A DNA stretch of 64,000 nucleotides, from assembly GCA_902776365.1 (NCBI GenBank), contig CACYPU010000002.1, positions 257,180-321,179 on the forward strand, read 5' to 3'. How positions within the stretch are numbered: the stretch's first letter is position 1; every line of letters begins with the position of its first letter. Of this stretch, positions 50,542-57,650 are shown in pieces. The notes under the pieces are model-generated. The model did no database searches, was not told the DNA's origin, and worked only from the letters and a program-made list of their open reading frames with translations. This DNA is from an uncultured Bacteroidota bacterium (lineage in GTDB: Bacteria; Bacteroidota; Bacteroidia; Bacteroidales; P3). The position numbers were made by a program, and so were the translations under genes.

Positions 50542-51750
50542 TTAGAAGGTGTAGGTGAGGCCCATCATGCGCGTCTGGGGAGCGTTGGCGGAGGACTTGA
50601 AGGTGGGCAGGAGGTCGATGAAGAACTCTAGTCTGTGCAAGTTTCCAAGGCCGACGCCGATGGAGGCGCGGAGGTTGAAGTGGTTGAGGATGTCGACCTT
50701 CTCATGGGTGGTGTGGCGGTGGTTGTCGGCGTCGAAGGTGGTGGAACTGAGGCGTGGGGTGAAGTTGTAGGTGGGGGCGAGGCTGGCGTAGAGGAGCACA
50801 TACTTCCAAGGGTTGTATTTCAGACGGACGGGCAGGCCGATGGACCAGTAGTAGAGGCTCTGGCGCGGCGGCGTGGCACCGTAGGAGGGGTCGAGCACCA
50901 GCTGGTCGTTCTGGGCGGCGACGACATTGTCGAGCTGCATCCAGGTGGCGCTGGCGTCGATATTGAGGTTCCAGGACCAATGGTTGCTGATGGGGAAGTC
51001 GTTGATTTGCCCTAAAATGTGGAATTCGAAGGCATGGTTGGTGTTGTAGGGCGAGCCCTGCTGGTTGCTGCTGAAGGCCACGGGCAGGGAGATATTGAGG
51101 CCGAGACCGATGGTCATGCCGAGCATTTTCGGAGCGCGCTCGTAGTCGGACTGATGGTATTCACTCTGGATGTCGCCTTTGGTGACAGTGCTGTGGGCGT
51201 AGGCGGTAACGTTGGTCTTGCCGCCCGTGACGTGGCGCAGGTCGAGGGTGGCATTGGTGAGCATGATGCCGGTCGTGCCGCGGTTGAGGAGGGTGTCGAC
51301 GACGAGGACGGCGCCGCTGTCGGCTGTAATGCTGAGGTCGGTGGAGTCGAAGTCGAAGTAGGCGATGGTGAGGCGGGCGTTCTTTTCGAGGGAGATGTCT
51401 TCGATGGGCTGCGCAGTGAATATTTCCACCACCGTGGTGCGGGGCATCCATTGGTTCCGCAGCAGTGTGTAGTAACCGTCGTGCTTGCCGGATTTCTTCA
51501 CGCTCAGCAGGGTGGGCTCCTCGTCAATATTCTCGAAGAAGTGGGCGCAGGGGGTGGTGACCATCACGCGGGTGCGTTCTCCTTCGGGCACTTGGATGAG
51601 ACGGGCGTCCCAGCCGCTCTGGATTTCGAGGTGGTTGACCTTGATGTTGTGGTCGAATTTCTGGTCTATTTGGTAGAGATCCTGCGCTTTCAAGGTGAAA
51701 GGTGAAAGGTGAAAGGTGAAAGTCAGGAGGATGATGGCTATGCGTTTCAT
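50542..51750 (-). CDS. Outer-membrane protein with adhesin-like N-terminal part, ECF-sigma linked
   Basis: The 402-residue protein has a signal peptide whose core (FTFHLSPFTLKAQ) is encoded by TTTCACC heptamers. A DUF2807-like beta helix follows (NHLEIQSGWDARLIQVPEGE, DISLEKNARLTIAYFDFDST, ALVVDTLLNRGTTGIMLTNA), then a barrel (MTIGLGLNISLPVAF, YYWSIGLPVRLKYN, IGVGLGNLHRLEF). It is the third gene after an ECF sigma factor and its anti-sigma protein, so it is probably part of that regulon. Confidence 0.75.
   Translation of the reverse strand: MKRIAIILLTFTFHLSPFTLKAQDLYQIDQKFDHNIKVNHLEIQSGWDARLIQVPEGERTRVMVTTPCAHFFENIDEEPTLLSVKKSGKHDGYYTLLRNQWMPRTTVVEIFTAQPIEDISLEKNARLTIAYFDFDSTDLSITADSGAVLVVDTLLNRGTTGIMLTNATLDLRHVTGGKTNVTAYAHSTVTKGDIQSEYHQSDYERAPKMLGMTIGLGLNISLPVAFSSNQQGSPYNTNHAFEFHILGQINDFPISNHWSWNLNIDASATWMQLDNVVAAQNDQLVLDPSYGATPPRQSLYYWSIGLPVRLKYNPWKYVLLYASLAPTYNFTPRLSSTTFDADNHRHTTHEKVDILNHFNLRASIGVGLGNLHRLEFFIDLLPTFKSSANAPQTRMMGLTYTF
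51691..51725 (+). repeat. Five 7-nt units (AAAGGTG) encoding a signal peptide core
   Basis: CAAGGTG, three AAAGGTG and AAAGTCA. On the coding (minus) strand this is the TTTCACC family and encodes TFTFHLSPFTLK. Confidence 0.95.
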
Positions 51751-51771
51751 GTCGATGCTGTTTTTATATGT

Positions 51772-52404
51772 TTAAAATTCAATGTTTTTCAGTGTGAGCG
51801 GGGGGAGGATCTCGGCGCCGAAGGTGGCGACCAGGAAGTTTTGGAGGGCGGTGTTTGGGGTCGGGACGTTGGTGATGCTGCAGTTGCTGCAGACCATGCG
51901 ACTGCTGGTGCGGCGGTGGATGTGGGGCTCGTCGTTCGATGCGATGGGCGTCTCGATGGGTTCGGGCTGTGCGATGGGCGCCACTGTGGTTTCGGGTTCT
52001 ATGACTGTATCGGGTTCAGGCGTGTTTTCTTCTGCGTAATATTCGGCCTCTTTCGTTACGGTCTTGGCTATCGCCTTTCTTTTCGTGACTCCTTGTTTTT
52101 CTGTCGGCATCTCCTCCTTCGGTGCGATGATTTCCTCTTGCGGAGCGGGGGAGGGTGTCTCGTTGCGGGCCATCAGGAGGGGTGCTGCCTCGGGCTGGCG
52201 GAAGAGGACAGGCAGGGTCAGGAGGAGCAGCAGGATGGCTGCCGCTGCCGCGCTTGCCCATACGGGCCAGAGACGGCGGGTCTTGGGAGAGGCCTCTGGG
52301 GCGGCGGAGGCCTCGAGGAGGCGGCGCAGCTCTTCCTGGCGGCGGCGGTTGGCCTCGGCGGTGCGCTTGGCAGCGAATAGTTCTTGCAATTCTTTATCTT
52401 CCAT
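51772..52404 (-). CDS. Probable anti-sigma factor
   Basis: A 210-residue protein with a charged cytoplasmic N-terminus (ELQELFAAKRTAEANRRRQE), one membrane helix (LWPVWASAAAAAILLLLLTL) and a Pro/Glu/Thr-rich periplasmic part ending in a conserved-looking block (RMVCSNCSITNVPTPNTALQ). Its position directly behind an ECF sigma gene, overlapping it by 11 nt, indicates an anti-sigma role; no zinc motif is seen. Confidence 0.7.
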   Translation of the reverse strand: MEDKELQELFAAKRTAEANRRRQEELRRLLEASAAPEASPKTRRLWPVWASAAAAAILLLLLTLPVLFRQPEAAPLLMARNETPSPAPQEEIIAPKEEMPTEKQGVTKRKAIAKTVTKEAEYYAEENTPEPDTVIEPETTVAPIAQPEPIETPIASNDEPHIHRRTSSRMVCSNCSITNVPTPNTALQNFLVATFGAEILPPLTLKNIEF

Positions 52405-52894
52405 GGTTTGTCATTTTTCTTAGGTTGTCGAGAGCCCTCGAGAGGGTGGTGTAGACGTTGGCGCTGCTCATGCCCAGTTGGTGTTGCATCTCGTTGTGGT
52501 TCAGGTTGTCGATGTATTTCATCTTCACCGCCTCGCGCTGCACTTCGGGCAGGCGTTCCATCATGTGGTCGAGCTGCGCGGCTTGTTCCTCGATGAGGGC
52601 GGCTTCGGCGTTGAGGTCTTCGTCGCTCAGGTTGCTCAGGGCTTCTTCAAGGTTCGGGGTGGCGATGTCGTGGTGTTTGCGCAGGAAGGAGATGCAGCGG
52701 TTTTTGACGGCCTGCATGGCGTAGCCTTCGAGGTTGAGCACATGCTGCAGCTGGTCGCGTCGTTCCCAGAGTTCGATGACGGTCTCCTGCACGGTGTCCT
52801 CGGCGTCGGCAGCCGTCGGCAGCAGCTTCTCTGCTGTGAGCTGCATGACGGGCTGCAGGCTGATGAGGGTGTTGAGGAGTTCGTTTTGGGTCAT
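52394..52894 (-). CDS. ECF-type RNA polymerase sigma factor
   Basis: A 166-residue sigma-70 family protein: region 2 (LLPTAADAEDTVQETVIELW, YAMQAVKNRCISFLRK) and region 4 (LPEVQREAVKMKYIDNLNHN, LGMSSANVYTTLSRALDNLR). It heads a three-gene unit with the anti-sigma and an outer-membrane protein, a common Bacteroidota envelope-response layout. Confidence 0.9.
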   Translation of the reverse strand: MTQNELLNTLISLQPVMQLTAEKLLPTAADAEDTVQETVIELWERRDQLQHVLNLEGYAMQAVKNRCISFLRKHHDIATPNLEEALSNLSDEDLNAEAALIEEQAAQLDHMMERLPEVQREAVKMKYIDNLNHNEMQHQLGMSSANVYTTLSRALDNLRKMTNHGR

Positions 52895-52961
52895 CGTTTT
52901 TCTGTTGATTCACCTATATGACGCAAAACTTGCCAAAATCTTACAAAAAAATGAAAAAAAA

Positions 52962-54512
52962 TTATTTTGCCTCGCAACCAAGGATTTCGATGCGGCGTGC
53001 CATAGCGGCCGGGAGGCCGTAGACAGGGTCGGCGGACTGGCTTTCGGTGGTGGGTTCCACGGCACCGTGTGGCTTTTGCTCGATGGTGAGGCGGTGGGTG
53101 TCAAGGGCTTCTTCGAAGATGCCTTCGCGCCACGCGCGTATCATATTGATAAAGGAGGCGATGCGACGGTGCGAGAGGTTGAGGTTGTAATCGGTCTTGT
53201 AGACAGGGCTTGCATAGCCGGCGATGGTGATGGTGACACTGCGGCCTTCGTCGAGCAGGGCTTCGACATAGTCGAAGAGGGCTTCGACGCGGTTGTAGTT
53301 GCCCACGACGCAGGTGTCGAAGAATAGCGCCATCATGGCAGAGTCGGCGGCGTTGTGCTGGCGGGCGACGTACTCGTTGCGAAGGGAGGCGTAGCGCCGT
53401 TGGCACTGGGTGTAGGTGGTGGCAGTGTTGATGTCGCGACTTTGTGGGTCGGGCTCGTCGTTGTGGAAGTAGAGGAAGAGGGGAAACATAAAGGAGTTAA
53501 GAGTTAAGAGTTTAGAGTTAAGGGTTGAAGTGTCGACGGTATCTAAGGATGCAATGGGTTCTTCAATTACCCACTGGCTACTGTCTACCGCCCAGCGGTA
53601 GAGGTCGTTGCAGCAGGAGGAGTCGGTCTGGTAGTAGCTGTCGGCGCGGTTGGAGGCGAGGTAGCCGCCGAGAGGGCGGTTGTTGGTGCTGTCGTAGGAG
53701 GTGATGGTGAAGTAGAGGTCGTTCTCGGGACTGTTGAGGCAGGCGCATACACTCTCGGTGTGCTGCCAGGTGTTGCGCTGGCCCACGGAGCAGTAGATGT
53801 CGTGGTTGCCGAGGCCTCCGGGTCGGTTGCTGCTGAAGTAGAGGACGCCGTTGCGTTGGTCGTAGAAGGGGGTGAGTTCGTCGTGGGCGGAGTTGATCTG
53901 GGGGCCGAGGTTTACGCACTCTTGTGCGCGGCCGTTCTTGATGAGGCTGTACCAGATGTCCATGCCGCCGAGGCCGCCGGGACGGTCGGAGACGAAGTAG
54001 AGGATGACGGTGCTGTCGGCCAGTCGGGCAACGGCGGGATGGGTGGAGGTTGTCCCCGGGAGGTTCACGGGTCCTTGCAGTTTGACGGGTGTTTCCCATC
54101 CGCGGCGTTTCTTGTGTTTGGCAAAGTATATCTCGCAGTTGAGCGTCTCGACACTGCCGCGGGTGAAGTAGATGTCGAGGGTCCAGGGGTCGAAGGCGAC
54201 GTTGCCGGTATGGTCGCGGCGGCTGTTGAGGCCCCAGCGGTCGGCGTGGGGTTTGCCGTAGCGGCCATTGCGGGCGATACGGGCTTGGTAGACTTGCATC
54301 ACGGGTCCGCCGACATCGAACTGGCTGTTTAGGCTCGCGTCGTGCTCCATGGAAGAGTAGACGAGGACGGTGTCGCCGAGACGGAAGGCGCCGGTCTCGC
54401 TGCCGGTGGTGTTGATGGGCTTCTCAAGGTGCGTCACGGTGTACTGCCCGCGAGCCATCGAGCTCGCCAGCAACACAAACAACAGCAGTATGGACCTCAG
54501 ATGATAGGACAT
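52962..54512 (-). CDS. PD40-OmpA family protein, partner of PorP/SprF
   Basis: The 516-residue protein has a signal peptide (MSYHLRSILLLFVLLASSMA), PD40/WD40-like propeller strands (YFVSDRPGGLGGMDIWYSLI, YFSSNRPGGLGNHDIYCS) and an OmpA-like C-terminal domain (FDYVEALLDEGRSVTITIAG, NLNLSHRRIASFINMI). This pairing with a PorP/SprF gene is typical of type IX secretion of surface proteins. ATG 54512 is chosen; upstream reading is a shadow of the PorP gene. The first 16 nt overlap PorP. A GAGTTAA array splits the two domains (STLNSKLLTLNSF). Confidence 0.85.
   Translation of the reverse strand: MSYHLRSILLLFVLLASSMARGQYTVTHLEKPINTTGSETGAFRLGDTVLVYSSMEHDASLNSQFDVGGPVMQVYQARIARNGRYGKPHADRWGLNSRRDHTGNVAFDPWTLDIYFTRGSVETLNCEIYFAKHKKRRGWETPVKLQGPVNLPGTTSTHPAVARLADSTVILYFVSDRPGGLGGMDIWYSLIKNGRAQECVNLGPQINSAHDELTPFYDQRNGVLYFSSNRPGGLGNHDIYCSVGQRNTWQHTESVCACLNSPENDLYFTITSYDSTNNRPLGGYLASNRADSYYQTDSSCCNDLYRWAVDSSQWVIEEPIASLDTVDTSTLNSKLLTLNSFMFPLFLYFHNDEPDPQSRDINTATTYTQCQRRYASLRNEYVARQHNAADSAMMALFFDTCVVGNYNRVEALFDYVEALLDEGRSVTITIAGYASPVYKTDYNLNLSHRRIASFINMIRAWREGIFEEALDTHRLTIEQKPHGAVEPTTESQSADPVYGLPAAMARRIEILGCEAK
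53494..53528 (+). repeat. Five 7-nt units (GAGTTAA) at a domain linker
   Basis: Two GAGTTAA, GAGTTTA, GAGTTAA and GGGTTGA, between the propeller and OmpA parts of the protein at 52962-54512. The coding strand gives TLNSKLLTLNS. Confidence 0.95.
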
Positions 54513-55540
54513 GGAAGTGCGCGTTTCTTGTTGTCTTTCTTGCCGATGCGGTAGATGACGCCGAGTTCGAAGGCGCCGAGGGTGTGGCTGGCTTCGGCGA
54601 GGGTGGAGAGATTGGCGTCGTAGGAGAAGGCGAAGGTCCAGGAGAGCCAGTCGACGGCGAGGTTGATGGAGAGTGCGTCGCCGTGGCGGCCCAGGAGTCC
54701 GGCGCTGAAGGCGAGGTAGTCGTTGGGGCGCTCGTTGACGTACCATTTCACGTCGGCACCATAGACCAGTTCGCTGAAGCTCTTCTGGTGCTGGAATCCC
54801 ACCACGGGTTGCAGGCCCCATTGCGACAGCCAGCGCCATTCGCCGCGGGCGTAGAGGTTCCATTTGCGGCTGAGGCGGGTGTCGTTCATGCCTAGGTAGG
54901 AGATGTCGGGTTCGTTGATGTTACGGACGGAGAAGCCTACTTTGGTGTAGATGGTCTCGGTATGCTGGCAGAACCAGGCGACGCCGGCGCCGAGGGTGGG
55001 GTAGAGGGCTTTCTCGCGTGAGAAGGGCTCGGTGCCGTCGGGGAGGACGATGTTTTGTGGGTTGAAGCCAGTCTGTCCGATACCCAGCTCCGCGGCCACC
55101 GACACCAGGTTGTCGCCGTTGCCGACGGCCTGGTAGTAGGAGAGGATGGCGGAGGCGGAGGTGGAGCCGTAGTCGAGGTCGCCGGCACGGTCGGCGCTGA
55201 CCCAGAGGCCGGCACTGAGGCCGTTTTTATTACGTTTGCTGCGCATGAGACTGAGCTCGCCGGTGACGCTGATGGTCTGGAAGGGGGTGGTGACTGAGGC
55301 CCACTGGTTGCGGTAGACGGCGCCGAAGCGTGCCTGACCATCGAAGAAACCGCTATAGGCGGGGTTGAAGAGCAGCGGGTCGAGGTCGAGGAAGGAGAAG
55401 TGGATGTCCTGCGCTTTCGTCGGTAAAGGGAGGAGTGCCGGGAGTGCAAGGAGTGCAAGGAGTGCAAGACAATACCTCCTGCTGGTGCATTTGTCTTGCA
55501 CTCCCTGTACTCCTTGTACTCCTTTATACTCCTTTTTCAT
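54497..55540 (-). CDS. PorP/SprF family type IX secretion membrane protein
   Basis: A 347-residue protein with the family mark DIHFSFLDLDPLLFNPAYSG right after the signal peptide, then a barrel (FGAVYRNQWASVTTPFQTIS, SAGLWVSADRAGDLDYGS, YLAFSAGLLGRHGDALSINL). SprF-like proteins help type IX secretion of specific surface proteins. The N-terminus (MKKEYKGVQGVQGVQDKC) and the signal core (LALLALLALPALLPLP) are encoded by two inverted GAGTGCAAG/ACTCCTTGT arrays. The start overlaps the tsaD stop (ATGA). Confidence 0.88.
   Translation of the reverse strand: MKKEYKGVQGVQGVQDKCTSRRYCLALLALLALPALLPLPTKAQDIHFSFLDLDPLLFNPAYSGFFDGQARFGAVYRNQWASVTTPFQTISVTGELSLMRSKRNKNGLSAGLWVSADRAGDLDYGSTSASAILSYYQAVGNGDNLVSVAAELGIGQTGFNPQNIVLPDGTEPFSREKALYPTLGAGVAWFCQHTETIYTKVGFSVRNINEPDISYLGMNDTRLSRKWNLYARGEWRWLSQWGLQPVVGFQHQKSFSELVYGADVKWYVNERPNDYLAFSAGLLGRHGDALSINLAVDWLSWTFAFSYDANLSTLAEASHTLGAFELGVIYRIGKKDNKKRALPCPII
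55432..55532. repeat. Inverted pair of 9-nt unit arrays at the PorP signal peptide
   Basis: Four GGAGTGCAA-type units (55432-55467) and, after a 28-nt spacer, four to five units of type TTGTACTCC (from 55496). The halves are partly complementary. They encode the whole N-terminus and signal peptide core of the PorP-like protein. Confidence 0.9.
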
Positions 55541-56541
55541 CGTGTGTAGGGTGGCAATGATATGTCGGCGAATTCGCCTTTGAGGTACTTGAAATAGCCG
55601 GCGATGCCTACCATGGCGGCATTGTCGGTGCAGAACTTGAAGGGAGGGATGAAGGCCTTCCAGTGATGCTTGTCGCAGATGCGCTGCAGTTCGCTTCGCA
55701 GCAGGCTGTTGGCACTGACGCCGCCGGCAATGGCTACCTGACGTACGTGGTGGTCGATGGCGGCACGCTCCACCTTCTTCAGCAGAAATCCCACGATGGT
55801 TTTCTGGATGGAGGCGCAGAGGTCGGCCTTGTGCTTCTCAATGAAGTCAGGGTCTTCTTTCAGTCTGTCGCGGAGGAAGTAGAGGAAGGAGGTCTTGATG
55901 CCGCTGAAGGAGTAGTTGTAGCCAGGGATTTGTGGTGTGGCGAAGTGGTAGGCGTCGGGGTTGCCTTCCTGGGCCAGGCGGTCGATGACAGGGCCGCCGG
56001 GGTAGCCGAGATCCATGATCTTCGCCGCCTTGTCGATGGCCTCGCCTGCAGCGTCGTCGATGGTCTGTCCGAGGATCTCCATGTCGAAGTGGCTGTGCAG
56101 GAGGAGGATCTGCGTGTGGCCGCCGGAGACAAGTAAACAGATGAACGGGAATTCCGGACATCCTGGATTCTCCGGTTTACGGATGAAGTGGCTGAGAACA
56201 TGGGCTTGGAGGTGGTTAACCTCGATGAGGGGCTTGCCTAATGCTTGGCCGAAGCTTTTGGCGAAGCTGACACCCACCATCAGCGACCCCATGAGCCCCG
56301 GACCGCGGGTGAAGGCGACGGCGTCGATGTCCTCTTTGAGGATGCCTGCTTCGCGGATGGCTCCGTCGACCACAGGGATGATATTTTGTTGGTGGGCACG
56401 GGAGGCCAACTCGGGCACCACGCCACCATATTGTTCGTGAACTTTCTGGCTGGCAATGACATTAGAGAGCAGTGTATCGTCCCTGAGCACTGCCGCCGAT
56501 GTGTCGTCGCAACTGGATTCTATAGCTAAAATGATACTCAT
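55537..56541 (-). CDS. tsaD: tRNA N6-adenosine threonylcarbamoyltransferase TsaD
   Basis: The 334-residue protein has the family start ILAIESSCDDTSAAVL, GGVVPELASRAHQ, the metal-binding NHLQAHVLSHF, VSGGHTQI, NYSFSGIKTSFLYF and IAGGVSANSLLRSEL. TsaD finishes the t6A37 modification of ANN-decoding tRNAs. ATG 56541 is chosen over 56553. A short insertion-like stretch (RKPENPGCPEFPF) in place of the usual loop is encoded by TTCCGGA-like repeats. Confidence 0.95.
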   Translation of the reverse strand: MSIILAIESSCDDTSAAVLRDDTLLSNVIASQKVHEQYGGVVPELASRAHQQNIIPVVDGAIREAGILKEDIDAVAFTRGPGLMGSLMVGVSFAKSFGQALGKPLIEVNHLQAHVLSHFIRKPENPGCPEFPFICLLVSGGHTQILLLHSHFDMEILGQTIDDAAGEAIDKAAKIMDLGYPGGPVIDRLAQEGNPDAYHFATPQIPGYNYSFSGIKTSFLYFLRDRLKEDPDFIEKHKADLCASIQKTIVGFLLKKVERAAIDHHVRQVAIAGGVSANSLLRSELQRICDKHHWKAFIPPFKFCTDNAAMVGIAGYFKYLKGEFADISLPPYTR

Positions 56542-56622
56542 AATAATTTGCAAAATTACACAAAAAAAATGAGATATTTGTTACCACCTGATAATTTTTT
56601 TCGTCATTTGGATTTTTCTTCG

Positions 56623-56631
56623 TATTTTTGC
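56623..56631 (+). promoter_or_regulatory. -7 element of the ROK gene
   Basis: TATTTTTGC, 45 nt before the ATG at 56676. The TTTG at 56607 is too close to be a standard -33. A similar TAATTTTGC on the minus strand (56558-56550) lies only 9 nt before the tsaD ATG and may be its -7. Confidence 0.55.
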
Positions 56632-56675
56632 ATTTCAAAATACTTATAAATAAGAAATAAAAAACAGAAAATAAT

Positions 56676-57644
56676 ATGAAGTATTCTATTGGAGTGGATA
56701 TGGGCGGTACCAACACCGATATGGGTTTGGTGACCGAAAACGGTAATATCATTCTGCGTCGGAACATTCCGACCAACGCTTACACAGAACTGGAACCTTA
56801 TGTTCGCGATATGATGCACGAGATACAGGCAATGGTGGAAGAGCAGCATAGGAAGGACGGTGAGGCTGTGGAATTGGAGGGCATCGGCATCGGCGCCCCC
56901 AACGGCAATTTCTACACCGGCTGTGTGGACAACGCACCGAACCTTACCATCAAAGGCGTGCTGGATTTCGGCAAAGAAATCAGAAAATACCTTCCTGTGC
57001 CCGTGGTGCTTAGCAACGATGCCAACGCGGCGGCCTATGGTGAGTATGTCTACGGAGGTGCCAAGGGTATGAAGCATTTCATTATGTTTACGTTGGGTAC
57101 TGGCGTGGGAAGTGGTATTGTGGTCGATGGGAAGTTGGTGCACGGAAGCACTGGCGGTGCCGGCGAGCTGGGCCACAACATTCTCATTCCCCATGGCCGC
57201 AAATGTTCCTGCGGTCGCGAGGGTTGCCTTGAGACCTACACCTCGGCCCGCGGTATCGTGCAGACCTACTTGGAACTGCGCCGTGAGAATCCTGACCAAG
57301 AGCGAATGCTCAAGGAGGTGCCCGATGGCGATGTGACGAGCAAGCTTATTGGCGAGGCGGCGCATCAGGGAGACCCTGTGGCGTTGAAGACGTGGGAGAA
57401 AGTCGCCGACTGGCTTGGTCTTGCTATGGCCAACAGCGTCACTTTCTCGGCTCCCGAGGCTATCTTCCTCATGGGCGGTCCCGCCCAAGTGGGCGAACCC
57501 CTGCTGAAACCGCTACGTGAGGCTTTCGAGAAATACCTGCTGAATATTTACGCCGGCAGCTGTCAGATACGCATGAGCGAGCTGAAAGCCAACGAGGTGG
57601 CCATCCTTGGTGCCGCGGCATTGATTAAGATGCCCAAAGATTGA
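56676..57644 (+). CDS. ROK family sugar kinase (glucokinase-like)
   Basis: A 322-residue ROK kinase: SIGVDMGGTNTDMGLV (ATP loop), LSNDANAAAYGEYVYG with the catalytic Asp, GTGVGSGIVVDGKL, and the zinc motif CSCGREGCLE after GHNILIPHG. Glucose or another hexose is the likely substrate. The GH92 mannosidase gene follows after 6 nt, so mannose or N-glycan sugar use is a reasonable context. Confidence 0.9.
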   Translation: MKYSIGVDMGGTNTDMGLVTENGNIILRRNIPTNAYTELEPYVRDMMHEIQAMVEEQHRKDGEAVELEGIGIGAPNGNFYTGCVDNAPNLTIKGVLDFGKEIRKYLPVPVVLSNDANAAAYGEYVYGGAKGMKHFIMFTLGTGVGSGIVVDGKLVHGSTGGAGELGHNILIPHGRKCSCGREGCLETYTSARGIVQTYLELRRENPDQERMLKEVPDGDVTSKLIGEAAHQGDPVALKTWEKVADWLGLAMANSVTFSAPEAIFLMGGPAQVGEPLLKPLREAFEKYLLNIYAGSCQIRMSELKANEVAILGAAALIKMPKD

Positions 57645-57650
57645 TAGATT

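Noticed and set aside
54513-54863. N-terminal extension of the OmpA-PD40 protein
   Set aside because: Arg/Pro-rich shadow of the PorP gene; a proper signal peptide starts at 54512.
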